Source: Atherinomorus stipes | Taxonomy: Eukaryota; Chordata; Actinopteri; Atheriniformes; Atherinidae | Length of the DNA: 64,000 nt | NCBI GenBank assembly: GCA_023101725.1 | Contig: JALJCO010010196.1 | Location: forward strand, 1 to 64,000 | Direction of reading: 5' to 3' | Shown here: positions 21,640 through 34,327 of the stretch, piece after piece | Layout of the letters: the number at the start of each line of letters is the position of its first letter | How positions within the stretch are numbered: position 1 is the first letter of the stretch | The notes under the pieces: model-generated | The model's input: only the letters and a program-made list of their open reading frames with translations | The model's database searches: none | Told to the model about the DNA's origin: nothing | Made by a program: the position numbers and the translations under genes

Positions 21640-22080
21640 GGTTCTGGCACTTTTTTCTGTGTTGCACATATGCTGTTTGTGTTAAAGCGCGTGGAAATCT
21701 GGAGTCAACAGGATCCAGTGTGACTCCTGCTCATCCATCAGCTATTATTTTACATATTTCTGCATGTGTGTTTGTTGTAATGCAGCTGGGCCGCAGAAGC
21801 TCAACCTTTTTCATGATGGGTCCAGTTTCCAGTCCAAACTGGTCCAGGTTCATCTTTAACTCTGTATCAGTGTAATGATCATTTTAGGTTTATTTATTTA
21901 ATAACTAAAGCAAATCCAGCTGCTTTAACAGACTGAACCTGTAAAATGTGGCTGATAAACATGAATAACATCATATAAAAATATATTCTGAGATGGTCAC
22001 AAACACATTTATATCACACGTATAATTCATGGAATAAAATCAGACTCCTACAAAAACAAATCAGAATTAGGCTATAAACA
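21640..22080. other. Intron 1 sequence, nothing recognised
   Basis: The transition from CpG island to A/T-rich intron carries no identified element. Confidence 0.45.
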
Positions 22081-22086
22081 CAAAAT

Positions 22087-22725
22087 CTACAACATTTTAC
22101 TACAAAAAGAGGAACAACAGAAAAAACTGATGGAAACTGATTTAAAAAGAGATAAAATGCTGCAGTAATAGATCACATTGGAAATAAAAAGGCTTAATTT
22201 AAATAATCTGTAAAACCTGTATTTTATTTGTTCAGACAGGAAATTAAAGCACAAAATTTCATTCAACAATTTATTTATTTAAACTTTTCTTAGAAATTTT
22301 TAAAGAACTTCTAAACATAAAAGACATTTTCTGCATCAACAGCTGATTTTCTCTCTTTTTCCTTAAAAATTCTTTCTTTCCAACGAGTGTTAGATGTTTG
22401 TTTCTAGATGAAGCTGCAGATGCTTCAGGGCTTCCATTAGCGTTAGCATTAGCATTAACGTTAGCGTTAGCCGGTGCTCTATCCAGACTTCTCAGCTCTG
22501 CTTTGTTATCTCCACTTTCTAATCTGTATACATTGTTGTGGATTTTTGCCTCTTTAGGGACGTTTTGGGACCTGTTTGTCTTTATTATTTAGTTTTAACT
22601 CTTTACAACGTTAGCTACAGGCTAGCGGCTAGCTGAGTGTCTTCTTCTGCTTGTTTGTTGAACTCTGACAAATTAGCGCCACCAAGTGGGGGGAGGCTAC
22701 ATTGCCACTCATCCAGTCATAAATA
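22087..22725. repeat. Dispersed repeat, inverted relative to 50520-51110
   Basis: Blocks such as 'atctaacactcgctggaaagaaag', the repeated GCTAAT/GTTAGC units and 'gcgctaatttgtcagagttcaac' appear here in reverse complement to 50520-51110. The two copies lie 28 kb apart in the same intron in opposite orientation. The terminal structure is unclear. Confidence 0.75.
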
Positions 22726-22829
22726 ACAGTGTAAATATACGGTCCTCGCGGCCTCTAGGTGGCGCTGGAGGCCCGAGGCCCAAGCTTTAAATCACTGCTT
22801 TAAATGACCCATATCCTCATGCATCTTCC

Positions 22830-23320
22830 ATCACACACACACACACAGAAGATGCATCCTGAAAGTGATTTGGGGGCAGTGTCATTTCTAGCAGACCGGA
22901 CTCTGTCAGACACGTCCGGGCATTATTTGTTTTGGTCATGTTCAGCAAATAGAAGTGCAAAGAGATGAAACTGAAGGACAAAACACACCGAGAGGAATGG
23001 ACGGAGGAGGAGAGTATGGGGGCGAGGTGAGGGAAGGAGAGAATGTGACAAGGCCATGGAGGAGGTGAAGGAGCCAGAGGGAAAAGATAAAGAGAAGGAA
23101 AGACCTATTTTATGCTTCAGAGTGGACTACACTGACTTAACCAAAGGACTTCTTACAACTATTGAATTTATTTTGCATTGGCGAGGGGTTCGTAACTTTT
23201 CAGGAATTTTTTCAAACATTGACAACAGCATATTTTTAGTTTTCGCAGAATTTAATAATGCAGAGTAAATTCTGCTTTTTCTTATCTGTTTGTATTTATT
23301 GAATTCTGTTGGCCACATGT
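22830..23320. other. Intron 1 sequence, nothing recognised
   Basis: A short (CA)n run lies near 22833-22848 and a purine-rich patch at 22980-23100. The open frame at 23056-23268 has no recognisable domain. Confidence 0.4.
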
Positions 23321-23321
23321 A

Positions 23322-23732
23322 CAGTCCTCAAAATTATTCATACCCTCCAATTAAAGAAAAAAAAAATCAGCTGTTAGTAAAATAAGTTGAAATTGAAAAA
23401 AGTAATAATAAATACAAATTTTATGAAAATCATGACATTGATTTTAAATTGTGGTTTGAAAGAAATATAAAAACAAACACACAAAAAATAAAACAAATAA
23501 GCAAGCATCATGGGGCCCAGGAGCTAAATGTCTATGGGACAGTTTGTTTATTTGTTTTTTTTTTTTTTATATTATTATTTCCAGCCATAATTCAAAAGCA
23601 ACATTTTATTTCACCAAATTATAATTTTGTAAATTTCTATTTATTATAAATTTTTTAAGTTTCTTGTTATTTGAATTACTATTGTGAATTTAGGTTTTTC
23701 TTTAATTGGAGGGTATAATTTGAAGATGACTG
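23322..23732. mobile_element. Tc1/mariner-type MITE, copy 1
   Basis: Ends CAGTCCTCAAAATTATTC and a matching right terminus (ggagggtataatttgaagatgactg) lie between TA dinucleotides (23320-23321, 23733-23734). TA targets and this terminus type are typical of Tc1/mariner-derived elements. Relatives: 31952-32080, 32260-32772, 37836-38500. No transposase is present. Confidence 0.82.
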
Positions 23733-23817
23733 TATGTATGGACTGGCGGTAACCGGCTAGCACCCGGCCATGTGCATCATCTGAATTTATAACCAGTAGA
23801 AGAGCACATTTCACTGG

Positions 23818-24140
23818 ATTATGTGAAGACCTGACATGCTACGATGTCATGGAATATCTCAGTTTTTAGTGCACAAAACAACATTTGCAGATATAGAAGT
23901 TGACTTGAAAAGTAACATAAAGGGAGGAAGATATTCATCGTGAAAGCAACGTGATAAAATCAAAATCTGACCTGTCGAAAAATACTTTTTTGAATATCTT
24001 CACCGCGGAGCTTCACAAAAAGCTGAATTATCCCACACTCAAAAAAGATTTTAATACGCATGCGCACACCAAAAATCACAGCAAAAGCTTTCTGCGTGCG
24101 CAAGTAATGGCATGTATCAACTATGCTCAGTCTACCGTAC
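23818..24140. repeat. Dispersed repeat shared with 35463-35754
   Basis: Both copies begin ATTATGTGAAGACCTGACATG and share 'cttcaccgcggagcttcac' and 'acgcatgcgcacacc', ending near 'gctcagtctacc'. The class is unknown. In the second copy a palindromic foldback element abuts the ATTAT. Confidence 0.75.
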
Positions 24141-24161
24141 AAATATGTGATTTTCTTTTAA

Positions 24162-24567
24162 AGGCAGCAGGGGAATCCTAGAAAAACGGATCGAGCAAGT
24201 TATATTTTAAAAGATACAGCCCCCGAAACTACGCCCCCAGAGCGCAGGAGCATGTGCACAGATGGTTTACAAGCGAAGATAACCGATAACTGCTGAGTGG
24301 ATAGCTCGTTAGCCTGCTAGCAAACAGCTGAGGAACCATGTTGTGTGTTAAGTGTTCATTTTGAGTTTGCTTTTGAGTTTGATTCACTAAGCACGGGCCA
24401 TTCAAAACAATCGGATTGGTTTTTTTCAGTCCTTTACGTTCCACAGGTGTCTAAATTTGTTAATTTTTGTGTCAGAGCATTTATTTAATTGTCTGCAATC
24501 GTTGTGTGAAGGAGAGTTTAAGCAATACAGTAAAAAATGCTCCTGGAAAACATCATCCACCCTGCCT
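24162..24567. mobile_element. TTAA-flanked MITE (family F7)
   Basis: Ends AGGCAGCAGGGGAAT and ATCCACCCTGCCT are flanked by TTAA (24158-24161, 24568-24571). It is 406 bp with no coding frame. The inner terminal match is imperfect, so the copy is old. Confidence 0.65.
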
Positions 24568-24571
24568 TTAA

Positions 24572-26075
24572 GGGACAAAAAGTATCAGTATTGATAAAAA
24601 TGTACCATAAACTACTGGTATTGATAGGAAAAATCGCCCATCCCTACCTCGAACTTCACCTGTGTTTTTTTTATGAAGACTCAATATTCGTACCACAGCA
24701 CGACTTAAACGATCGATCAAATGATGCATGTGAAGCCTCGACGAGCTCCGGCTCAGACTCCCATTTTAAACATGTAAACTTCTCTCAGCAAAGCAATGAA
24801 TTCTTCACACAAGTCAGGATTGTGTCATGTTGCGTTAGCTAGATCCCCCCCCCCCCGATAAGGGGCTGGTGGTCTTTCTGAAAATAATTCCATGTTTAGG
24901 AGGGTTTTATGCCTTTAAGGAGTTTATGTTTGGGGGTGTTAGTGAGTTGACTGACATGACTGGAGGCCAGTAAGTGTGAGTGACAGGCCCATCAGGAGAG
25001 GCAGGTCAGGAGGTTTATTCACCAGTGAACTTTAGTCGCATGCTATTTTTTGCTTTTTTTTTTCTATGACAGCTATTTTAAAATGATTGATCGGTGGAGT
25101 GAGAAGTGCAGTTTTCACACTTTTGCTGTTAGAAACTTATGAAACCAGTCCTGGTCCGCTGATTACAGCTTGATCTTTGCTGGATTGGCTATCAGACAGC
25201 AGATTCACATAAAACAATAATAAAAAAAGTAAATTTTCCAGTTCAAATGCACATTATGTACAATGTGGTTTTGTAGGGCTGTAAATAGCTGAACCCTGAG
25301 GTGGGTGTATATAAGCAGAGCAGTGACTAACCTGCTGGACATCATCAGTGCAATGCAGCAAGTTCTATAAAGCTTAACCAACTAAGATATTCAGTAAAGT
25401 GTTGAAGATCTGTTAAACATGCAATATGTGCACTTTGCTTTTAGTCGTCGTTTAAGATCGACAAAGATGGAGGAATTATCGACGTGTGATGGTGCCTGGA
25501 TAACGCTTGATCCCTTCAAATGAGAACATTAGTAAAAATGATGTGCACACACATAAAGTTTAATGCTCCGCTGCAGTTTGGGCATCGTTCTCAAAAGCAC
25601 ATGAGAAACTAATATTATCATTATCCTAATGACTTGCCTTTTCCTGCTCCATATGCTTGCTAGTTCCAGGCTCCTGGTGTTGGGCTTGGTGGTTTTACTT
25701 TCATGGCTTACTTACTCGCTGTGAGAAAAAACACTGACAACTCGAAAAGCACTCGGAGAGCGCAGACCCCCGCCAAACAGCTCATGTCCCCTCGTATTGT
25801 GATTCACAACAAAAACCTCTACTCCTGCATTCATTTAATCGACATCATTGGATTCGTTGACCATGAAAACGTACCGACAGCATCTGGAATCATGCTTTTA
25901 TCACTATTACTTCAATAGTTATTTCCCAAAACCCCATATTCCGTAATGGCGGTTTTCTTCTGGATCCTGCTCCGTTGCTGTTGAAGATGCGTCAGTTCTG
26001 TTGACAAACTCCTGATTCAGCAGCGTCTCAGCTACAGTTTGGTGTTAGTTGCATGTCTGAATCTTCATTTGATTC
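24572..26075. other. Intron 1 sequence, nothing recognised
   Basis: A C11 run lies near 24846. No exon-like, CpG-rich or clearly repetitive structure was identified. Confidence 0.4.
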
Positions 26076-26079
26076 CTTT

Positions 26080-26475
26080 CAGCATTCAAAATTCCAACCG
26101 CTCCCTTATTTTTGTGTTCTGGATCATCGTATCCGGAATTTTCTCTGGATCCGGATCAACTTTCTGAACATTCACGAACTCATTGAGATTGTTTCTTGTC
26201 ATTTTTGCCAAACACTTGGGCCATTTATACGAAGTTATATGCAAAAATTCCTAAATTTGGCCGATCTCATAACGATAGAGAATCCTTCAACACATTCCTG
26301 GATCCAGAAGGTGATCCGGGTCACCACCAACATTTAATGGGTTCGTCCTTGGACTGAGGCACACGACTGGTGAAGATTTCAGGCCAATCCGACCAGAACT
26401 TCCTCTGTAAAGTTACTGACAGACAGACAAACCAACGCTAGCAAAAACCTAACCTCCTTGGGGGAACTAATGATC
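26080..26475 (+). repeat. Probable LINE 3'-tail-like interspersed repeat
   Basis: Phrases 'ggatccagaaggtgatccggg', 'gaagatttcaggccaatccg' and 'acagacagacaaaccaac' followed by 'aacctccttggggg' match my memory of a common fish non-LTR retrotransposon 3' region. The family is not certain. Confidence 0.4.
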
Positions 26476-26479
26476 AAAT

Positions 26480-27035
26480 GAAATTACAAAACATGTTTTT
26501 CATTACTAAGATCTGAGTTTTTTCTTTAAATAATCTCATTATAGACTGAATATCACCAAGTTCTGTGTAACTCCGAGTTGCTGTTTGACAGCTAATGAAA
26601 ATCATAACCCCATTTTGACTGTCCGGTGGATGTGACACCTCACTGAAAGGTGTAAACCACCAGAGGACAAACTGTATTTATGCATAGACACAATCTAGAA
26701 AACATCTGTCATTGTGTTGCAGTCCAGTTGCTCCTTGTTGTACATACTTGTTTAATGTTGGGATCATAACATTGGAAGAATTTAGGACATAAGAAGCATT
26801 TCCTAACAAGCACAATCGACTTAAATAATATCTTAGTTAAAAGTAAGCACTACAAGGCCAATGAGGATAGCTTTATGACATCTGTGTATGTCATATGAAT
26901 CCATATGTTTGGTAAAAGTTCAGTCTAACAGTTTTCAGTGAAACATGCAGAAAAAGACGCCCATTTGGTGAGATCAGATGTTGGCATTTGACTTCCTACA
27001 AACTGCATAACATCAACGTATCTGAACCCGGAGCA
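26480..27035. other. Intron 1 sequence, nothing recognised
   Basis: A/T-rich, with no identified element. Confidence 0.4.
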
Positions 27036-27039
27036 TTAA

Positions 27040-28171
27040 AGGTACAGATGTAAAAAAATCAAAGGTCAATGGCAGAAAAATGTGATATATAATTCAAAAC
27101 TGTGTTTCTATTGATGTGTAATCGCTGTACTAGAACAGCTGTTATATGTTTATTTTCTTAGAATGAGTCATTTATATCTACTTGCTGGGGGGTGCACATA
27201 TGGAGGCTGCCATATTTGTTCCACTATTTTTACTACGGTGTCCCTAAATGGACAAAACAATGCATGTGATGTGAGAACCCTCTGAACTTTAAAACAGCTT
27301 TACCAGCTTTGTTTAATGGGAGTTAGAGACCGTTTGGGATCAGTGATGTCTAAAGGCCCTTTCAGATAGAACATGTTTTTCGCCGAGTTCACCGCGGGGT
27401 AGGGCGCAGACTCGGCGGCAGACCCGGCGGCAGCAAACACGTCAGGCACGCGTTGCTAAGCGACAGACCAGGAAGTGTTTTCTCCCCGGCACGCTTCGTT
27501 GTGAGAGATGTACATCTCATTGTCGCAGCAAAGAGCTTTGCTCCAAGGGAGGAGGAGGAGATCAGCAGCAGATAAAAGGGTGGGGGTCCACCTGATCCTG
27601 ATAACAAGGCAGAACGTGGGGAGTTCATGCTCGTCCGCGAGCTGCATTCTTTCACACAGACCGCTTCCAGGTTTACTTCAGGCTGAACAAGGACCACTTT
27701 TTTTCCCTGAACTGGCCTCTCCTATTGGACGCGCTAGGATGTCGTCACAGCGCGCTGCGCCCGAATTAAAAAATGTTCAATTCGAGCGCAGCGGCGTCAG
27801 CGCCACCGCGGCGGCATGCGCCCACCTTGCGCGCCGCGGTACTCCGCGGCATGGCGGAACGCGCTGCCGCGGCGGTACCACATACACAATGAATGGGTTT
27901 GCCGCCGTCCTCTTGCGCTTGCCGCGTTCTATCTGAAAGGGCCTTTAAAAGACATTAAAAGTAGTTATTCGTCATACAGTCATAGCTTCACCTGAGACCA
28001 CTGATCCACTCACAGATAAAAACATATTTATGTCTGGAAAAACTTTGGCCACTAACAGCCACCGTACATTCACAACAGTGCTTAGAATATGAAGTCATTT
28101 GAAAGAAAAAATCTTTTCTTGCAATATCCGTCTTTACCACTAGATGTCAGTAATTTTTACATACTGTACCT
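27040..28171. mobile_element. TTAA-flanked MITE (family F4) hosting a nested MITE
   Basis: Ends AGGTACAGATGTAAAAAA and TTTTTACATACTGTACCT are flanked by TTAA (27036-27039, 28172-28175). The element is split by the GC-rich element at 27354-27944; without it the host is about 540 bp. No transposase. Confidence 0.8.
27354..27944. mobile_element. GC-rich TTAA-type MITE (family F5) nested in F4
   Basis: Ends AGGCCCTTTCAGATAGAAC and GTTCTATCTGAAAGGGCCT are near-perfect inverted repeats; the right flank is TTAA and the left CTAA (one change). The interior is strikingly CpG- and CGGCGG-rich, unlike its A/T-rich host. The open frame at 27508-27936 is a by-product of GC content. Confidence 0.8.
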
Positions 28172-28175
28172 TTAA

Positions 28176-30200
28176 GAAGGAGCAGGGTTGTGATAGTTTT
28201 TTTTTTTTTTTTTTTAACACACAAAACCAGTCAGAGTTTTCGGTGCCTAAACCAAACACCATCATACGTGAAAAGAAACAGTTTTTACATTTTTCCCATT
28301 ACACATTATGGCCCAACTGGACTCAGCTCTTCCTTTGTTGTCTTTTTAGTGTTTGTTTCTGCTAATTTCCTTTTTCTCCAACAGCAAAGGAGCTTTATTT
28401 GTAACACATTTCACGTATAAGACAAGTGTTTTATATAAAACATTAAAAGAAAAGTGCAAAGAAAACGAGAGGGACCCAACTGGGGTCTCGGTACGTCGCC
28501 ATATCCAGTCCCAGGGGAAGTTTGTTCTTCATGTAACTTACTAAAATCTAACCCTAACCCCTGACCCTTCCCCTAACCCCAACCACCCGACTACACTACA
28601 GGCATCTGTTTGCAAGCCGCAGATTGATATTCTTGGTGGTATTTAACTAACTTCCGCTTGAGACTTCCTGTATGGATTGGATATATGGCGACGCCCTTGT
28701 CAGCCATTGTACCTGCAGTTAGGTACTGTTGAAGAAAACACATGAGTACATTCATATAGAATTAGAATAGAATTAAAGCAAGCTTAAAAATTGCTTTGCT
28801 TTTGACCAATCACTATTTACTGGGAGCTTTGGGCAGCCATGTGCAGCCTCCAAGTCCACTTCTCTAACCAGAAGAAACAGTGCAAGCTAAAAGAAAAAAA
28901 AATCGAAGGTTCGGGCAAGACGAGCAGATATTAAAAAGTGGCATGAAAATGTTGCTGACTTCTCATTGGCCAGGCAGATTTATGACCTGTTGTGTCACCG
29001 CCTGCATCACGACTTGATCTCAGAAGAAAGACGTTATCTGCAAACTGTCGGCATGAACCACAGGGAAATATTCACTATATATTTCTTTTTAAAAAAAAAT
29101 CATGTGCATAAACTATCTATTGATTTAGCAAGAAAGAGAATGGATTTGCACAAAGATCTGTAAAATTCCCAGCTGGTTGTAGCTTTTTTGAAGAGGAGCT
29201 GTGGCACACCGGCACGTGGAAATGCAATGTAGACCATTTCACTAAGCAAATTTATAAGAACTTGGATAATTCCTGCATGGATGATGATGTTTCAGCTAGC
29301 AACAGGTTAACCCCAACTGGTACAATGAGAAGTTTCTCATTTTAATGTTAATCTGTTTAAGACGGGTGAAATGATTGGTATTCAGGACTGAAACCATATA
29401 AAGAGATGCACAAACTACTATAACCGGGTTAAAAACTGTCCTACGCATTTTTAAAAATGGGAAGGATGATAGGAAGCCATTGTCTTCCAGAAAGAAATGT
29501 GATTTATGGCCTTTACATACAGCCAGTAAGCCTTTCATAACCGAATTATTAGCAATAACCCAGTTAAGTAAACACAGACAAAACCCAGAATATGCACACC
29601 TTCCTTATCTTCCTGATCTGTTGTTTTGGTTTGGTTGGGTTTTGGCAGCAGCAGTTAGCATCCGTTAGCTTTCTTTGTTTACAGTGAGCGGCGCACAGGG
29701 GGGTCACATGGGGGACGAGAGAGGGGAGGGACAGAGACGAGACATGAAGGCATTGATTCGTTCTTTCTATAAGTTGTGAATGACCAGTTCCTGCTTTCGG
29801 TGTGAATGTCAGGAGTTGGTCCGTTTTCACAGACCTGCAGCTCTCAGAGGTCTGACGGTTTCCTTCCTTTTTACAAATACATGATGTGGTGATAATGTCG
29901 GGATGGAAGGACCAGTTCACCCAGTATAACAAAAAGTGTTTCTGAGTAGGATTATTAACACGGGCGCCGAAATAAAACTGCTGCGCTTCGGTGCGCTAAC
30001 TCACGCAGTGTCCCAAGCGTTACTCTCTCCATCATCTGGCAAAGTTTGGTAACGGATTGGCGTGATGTCGGAGAATTTTCACGTGTCAGTGAACATTGTT
30101 ACAACCCGTTCCCATCAGTCGTGACTGCGGACCTTCATCTGGGGGGAATGGGAAGTGTGGATGTGGACGTAAAAAGCTGTGGATCCATTTCCACTACACA
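28176..30200. other. Intron 1 sequence with an unexplained protein-like stretch
   Basis: Stop-free frames at 28891-29163 (HENVADFSLARQIYDLLC..., EERRYLQTVGMN) and 29124-29343 (FFEEELWHTGTWKC...) overlap in different frames without good start codons or a clear donor. They could be remains of a transposase or captured exon. Otherwise a poly-T run (28196-28215) and short repeats occur. Confidence 0.3.
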
Positions 30201-30202
30201 TT

Positions 30203-31597
30203 GGGCCCGATTTACGAAAGGTTTGCGCTTGTTAAAACAGGCGCTATCTTCATTACGCACGCAATAATCCGCCAGAGCTGATTTACAAAGAGGGAAAAGG
30301 AGGTTTTGCGTTGTTAAGGGGCAAAATAGCGCCGCTGTCATTTTGCGATTGCTGCAGATGAATATGAACTGGGCGTTTCTGCAGAAGGCGCAAAATATTG
30401 GGAGGAGATATGCAAAACCTAGTTTACACGCGTAATTTGATCTATAACTGTTCAAAGGAAAGCGGGCGAAAAGATTGCGTGTAATTTAGCCGTCTGAAAA
30501 GCAGGTATAACTGGAGCTTTACGCACTGATGGCTGAAAGATGCTGCAGGACTGCAGACATGCAGCATCGGGTCAGAATCATTTCTCATGAGGTGTTCAGG
30601 CGACACGTCAAGTTTTCATTATTTAATTAAATAACAATCACATCACTGTTTAACACGGTTATTCTAGACATGAACCAGAACATGCAGCTGCAGCATCATG
30701 GTAGTTAAAGCTGACATTAATTATGTCTTTTTATTTTCTTTTCCTTTTGCCAATGGCATATTTTTCAATTAAAATCTCTCCTGCTCCTCCACACCCCAGC
30801 AACTGCTGCTGCTCTGTTGCTTTCCTGCGTGAAGTTGGCCCCCACCCCACAAAAACTCAGTGAAAATAACCAGTAACGTCGCACAAACTAATGATACTAT
30901 TTTTTACTGAGTTTTGCATGGGGTGGGGGGAATTACGCAGGTGCGCCTGGCATTGTGCTAAAGAGCGCAAGTCTGTGCGTAATATCAGATATCTTTCGCG
31001 TGTCCTTATCCACGTCCTTAAACTGGCCTCTTCTTACGATCCAAGGGAAACTGCTGCATTATTTTATTTATAGTTATTATATGAAGAGTTCATTTGCATA
31101 AACAGACAAACGCTACTGTGGAAAAACGGAGTTAACTGCTTTTGTTGCTGTTGTGTACAAACGTCCTATCTCCATTTTACATCATTAAAACCTCTACTTC
31201 ACGTGAGCTTGATTTGGTGAAAATATTAAAAAGTAAATGAGTTTATTTGCAAAAGCAGTTAACTCCGTTTTTCTAAATGGCGTTTGTCTTTTTTTGCAAA
31301 TGAACTCTTCATATTTATCTTATATTCTGTTTTTTATTTGCCTCATTATATCTCTCAAACTAACATCTCTCTATCAGGATGAATTTCATTTTGCGTTTAC
31401 CACATGCTCTTCTGAACTTTCCGTGGCGCAGGGAGAGCGCGCGCTAAATCCTCATTTAAATCCTGCTGTTTGCGCCTGTTAAGTTGCGCGTGTAATCTTT
31501 GTAGATCACCCGCAAACGCTAAAATGACAGCGCACGCTATTTTTTTGCGAGGCAAAGACATTAGACTCGCAATTTGGAGTCTTTGTAAATCAGGCCC
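30203..31597. mobile_element. Non-autonomous DNA transposon, GGGCCCGATTTAC...GTAAATCAGGCCC
   Basis: Inverted ends GGGCCCGATTTACGAAAGG and CTTTGTAAATCAGGCCC are flanked by ATT (30200-30202, 31598-31600), suggesting a 3-bp target duplication. The interior holds a second inverted pair: 'atgaagagttcatttgca' at about 31081 against 'tgcaaatgaactcttcat' near 31312, with 'ggagttaactgctttt' inside. No transposase was seen. A broken relative lies at about 47270-48335. Confidence 0.75.
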
Positions 31598-31639
31598 ATT
31601 CTGTCCTATTACTGAGGATCATGTCACACATTAGTGTCA

Positions 31640-31945
31640 AGTACTGATGTGGGTCACTACTCGGGCTGGGTATTGATCCAGATTTCAAGAATCGATTAGA
31701 TTCCTATCGTTTTAAATCAATTATTTTCGATCCGGTCTGATCTGTCCGATCCAATCCGATCTCGATTCGATCTCAATTTGGTTTGCTGGCATTGAGATTT
31801 TATTTTAGCCTTCACCTGAATTCCATGACTCTGTATTTATGCAACATACTGATACTAGTATTATACTAATATTCAACAACAAATGAATGAAGTAATGTAA
31901 TTAACGGTGGCTGTAAGGACCAAACCCTCTCCCTTCATGTTGACA
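31640..31945. other. Intron 1 sequence, possible decayed hAT fragment
   Basis: 'gggctgggtattgatcc' followed by repeated 'atcgatt/gatccgatc' resembles one end of a hAT-like MITE. No matching right end was found. Confidence 0.3.
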
Positions 31946-31951
31946 CAGATA

Positions 31952-32080
31952 CAGTCGTCCACAAAATTATTCACACCCTCCAATTCACAATAGTAGGCTA
32001 ATTCAAATAACAGGAAACAAATAATAAATTAAAATTTCACAAAATTATGATTTAGTAATGCAAAATACACAGTAAGTCAG
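31952..32080. mobile_element. Tc1/mariner-type MITE fragment (same family as 23322-23732)
   Basis: It starts CAGTCGTCCACAAAATTATT after TA. It then matches the opposite end of the family ('cacaatagtaggctaattcaaataac'), so it is inverted relative to the neighbouring copy at 32260 and truncated. Confidence 0.65.
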
Positions 32081-32259
32081 CATTTAAAACTAAAAATTTC
32101 CACTGGATGGAAATAAATGTTACATTGTAGAAGCTAATTGAGATGTTTCTGCAGAAAATGCTGCTGGAATGAAATCTCAGAATGAGCAAACTAAATATTA
32201 AAGTGTGACTTTCTTTGGACAGACAGTGTATGTTAGTTTTATGACTGATCATACATATA

Positions 32260-32772
32260 CAGTCGTCATTAAAATTATTCCTACCCTCCAAATAAAGAAG
32301 GAAAAAAAGATCAGCTGCCAGTGAAATGAATTGAAATTGATAAAAGTAATAATAAATAAAAATTCTATGAAAATCCCGACATTGATTCAGAATTGTGATT
32401 AAAAAAATATTAAAAACAAACACATCAAAAATAAAACAAGCATGATGGAGCTTTGAAGCTGAAATTTTGTTAAACAACACTTGTTTTTTGTTTTCTGTAA
32501 TGTTCAAAAAGACTTTTACACCTGTTGACAGGTATGTGGATCCACTGTTCCTGGGAAAGGTGCAATAATGCGTCCAGGACAGTTTTTTTCTTTGTTTTTT
32601 GTTGTTTTTTTTTTAAATATTATTTTCAACCTCAATTCAAAAGCAATATTTTATTTCAGTAAATTAAAAATTTTGTAAATTTTCATTTATTAGTAGTTTC
32701 TTGTTATTTGAATTACTATTGTGAATTTAGCTTTTCTTTAATTGAAAGGTATGAATCATTTTGAGGATGACT
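32260..32772. mobile_element. Tc1/mariner-type MITE, copy 2
   Basis: The left end CAGTCGTCATTAAAATTATT after TA and the right end 'gaatcattttgaggatgactta' pair as inverted repeats. The interior matches 23322-23732. No transposase. Confidence 0.8.
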
Positions 32773-33494
32773 TATATATGTATATATAAAGAAAAGAAAC
32801 AAAACATACGCACTAAAAACATGGATCCCCAAAGCCCTTTCTCCGTTTCCCCGTACATGATGCTGTATGACAACAGTTTTGTTAGCGTCTTCCTTTTTAA
32901 ACTGCTTTTAGCAGCTTTTCTCCTGTTTATTAAAGTGAAACAGAACAAACCTACGCCGCCACTTGCTGACAACACCGCTCAGTTTAGTTTATTAGCTCCA
33001 AGCAAGTCAATTAAAACCAGCTTGATTCACTTTTCATGTGAAACAACATTGCAAAAGGTTGCTTTGAGTCAGTTTGCATCCTGCAAGGGACCAGATTTCA
33101 GGCTCAGCTGCTGCACTGCAACTGTCAGGATAATGCTGATATACTGGAGGATAGACGGTACAGTTGACAGTTTTCACTCCTCTCATTTCCACGCAAAAAT
33201 TAGACATTAAAGCGGGTCTGGACAGAAGATTTATTTTTTACAAAATGCATCCTCTATCTGTATACTAAAAAAAAAACAAGAAATAAGTTATTTATAGTTT
33301 TCACAATTAATAAAAAACAAGAGGTGTGTTTTTGTATCAACTGTACCCATATAATAAAAATACTGAGTACAGTTGAGACACCGTTGAAATGTCTGGAGAG
33401 CCGATACTGCTGATGAACTATTAAAAACTTCAATTACAACTTTTTTTTACACTTTATTAAGTTTTCAATTTGATTTAATTCATCAAAAGCATAC

Positions 33495-34061
33495 ACACTC
33501 AAAAACAGAGGTACCAGTTTGTACCTAAAAGGGTCCAAAGCTTGTTGCTGGGGGGGGTTCCTTTCTGAAAGACATTTCTGTACCTTCATGGTCCATTTTT
33601 GTACCTTATCAAGCTGTATGAGTTAATAAAGTACAATTAAACCAATTAAAGATGATGAATAAAAGTCAATAAAATAGAGATTATGACAACAATCAAAGAT
33701 GCTAATAATAAATGAATAATTATTACAGAAATATTAGGCCAAACACATATATGATTATACATATAATTATTACTATGATTATTATGAAAATCATAATATA
33801 ATAACTATAATTATACTACTGTTTAGAAGTACTGCTATTTATAGTTATTGTACAAGCTACACACATTTTTCAATGCTGCAGGTACCCTTAGGGTTGGAAT
33901 GGTACAAATGTGTACTTTATATTACTTTGGACCCTTTTTCATAGTATATAGGTACTTCTGGCATCATAAAGACCAATATTGTACTTTTGAGAGAACATTT
34001 GTAAAACATGTACCTACAGGTACAGAAATGTTCCTGTTCTCGTACCTCTGTTTCTGAGTGT
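33495..34061. mobile_element. Dispersed MITE, ACACTCAAAAACAGAGGTAC ends, copy 2
   Basis: It matches the 13791-14329 element over its whole length, with inverted termini ACACTCAAAAACAGAGGTAC and GTACCTCTGTTTCTGAGTGT. It is slightly longer at the right because of an extra 'gtacctacaggtacag' block. Confidence 0.9.
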
Positions 34062-34327
34062 GCAGACAAACTTTAAAAAGAATTAAAAAGAGCAAATTAT
34101 TTAATGGAAACTGCAAACAGTACACATGTAAACACAATAACAGCAATAATGACAGAATGATAAGTCAGAGTAGCAGACTGTTCAAATGTAAAAAACACAA
34201 AAAATCAAAACTACCTTTGATTTGTTCTCATTTTGCCTAATTGTGACTTAAATCTCAAAAACCCGCTGTATGTCTGCGCTGCTGAACAGCATGCAGAGCA
34301 ACAGCGTTCTGCATCTGGGTACATTAT

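Noticed and set aside
27508..27936. A 142-codon frame in GC-rich DNA
   Set aside because: Lies wholly within the terminal-repeat-bounded F5 MITE and lacks recognisable motifs.
28551..28590. Telomere-like CCCTAA repeats
   Set aside because: Only two adjacent copies, followed by imperfect CCCCTAACCCC text; too short for an interstitial telomere tract.
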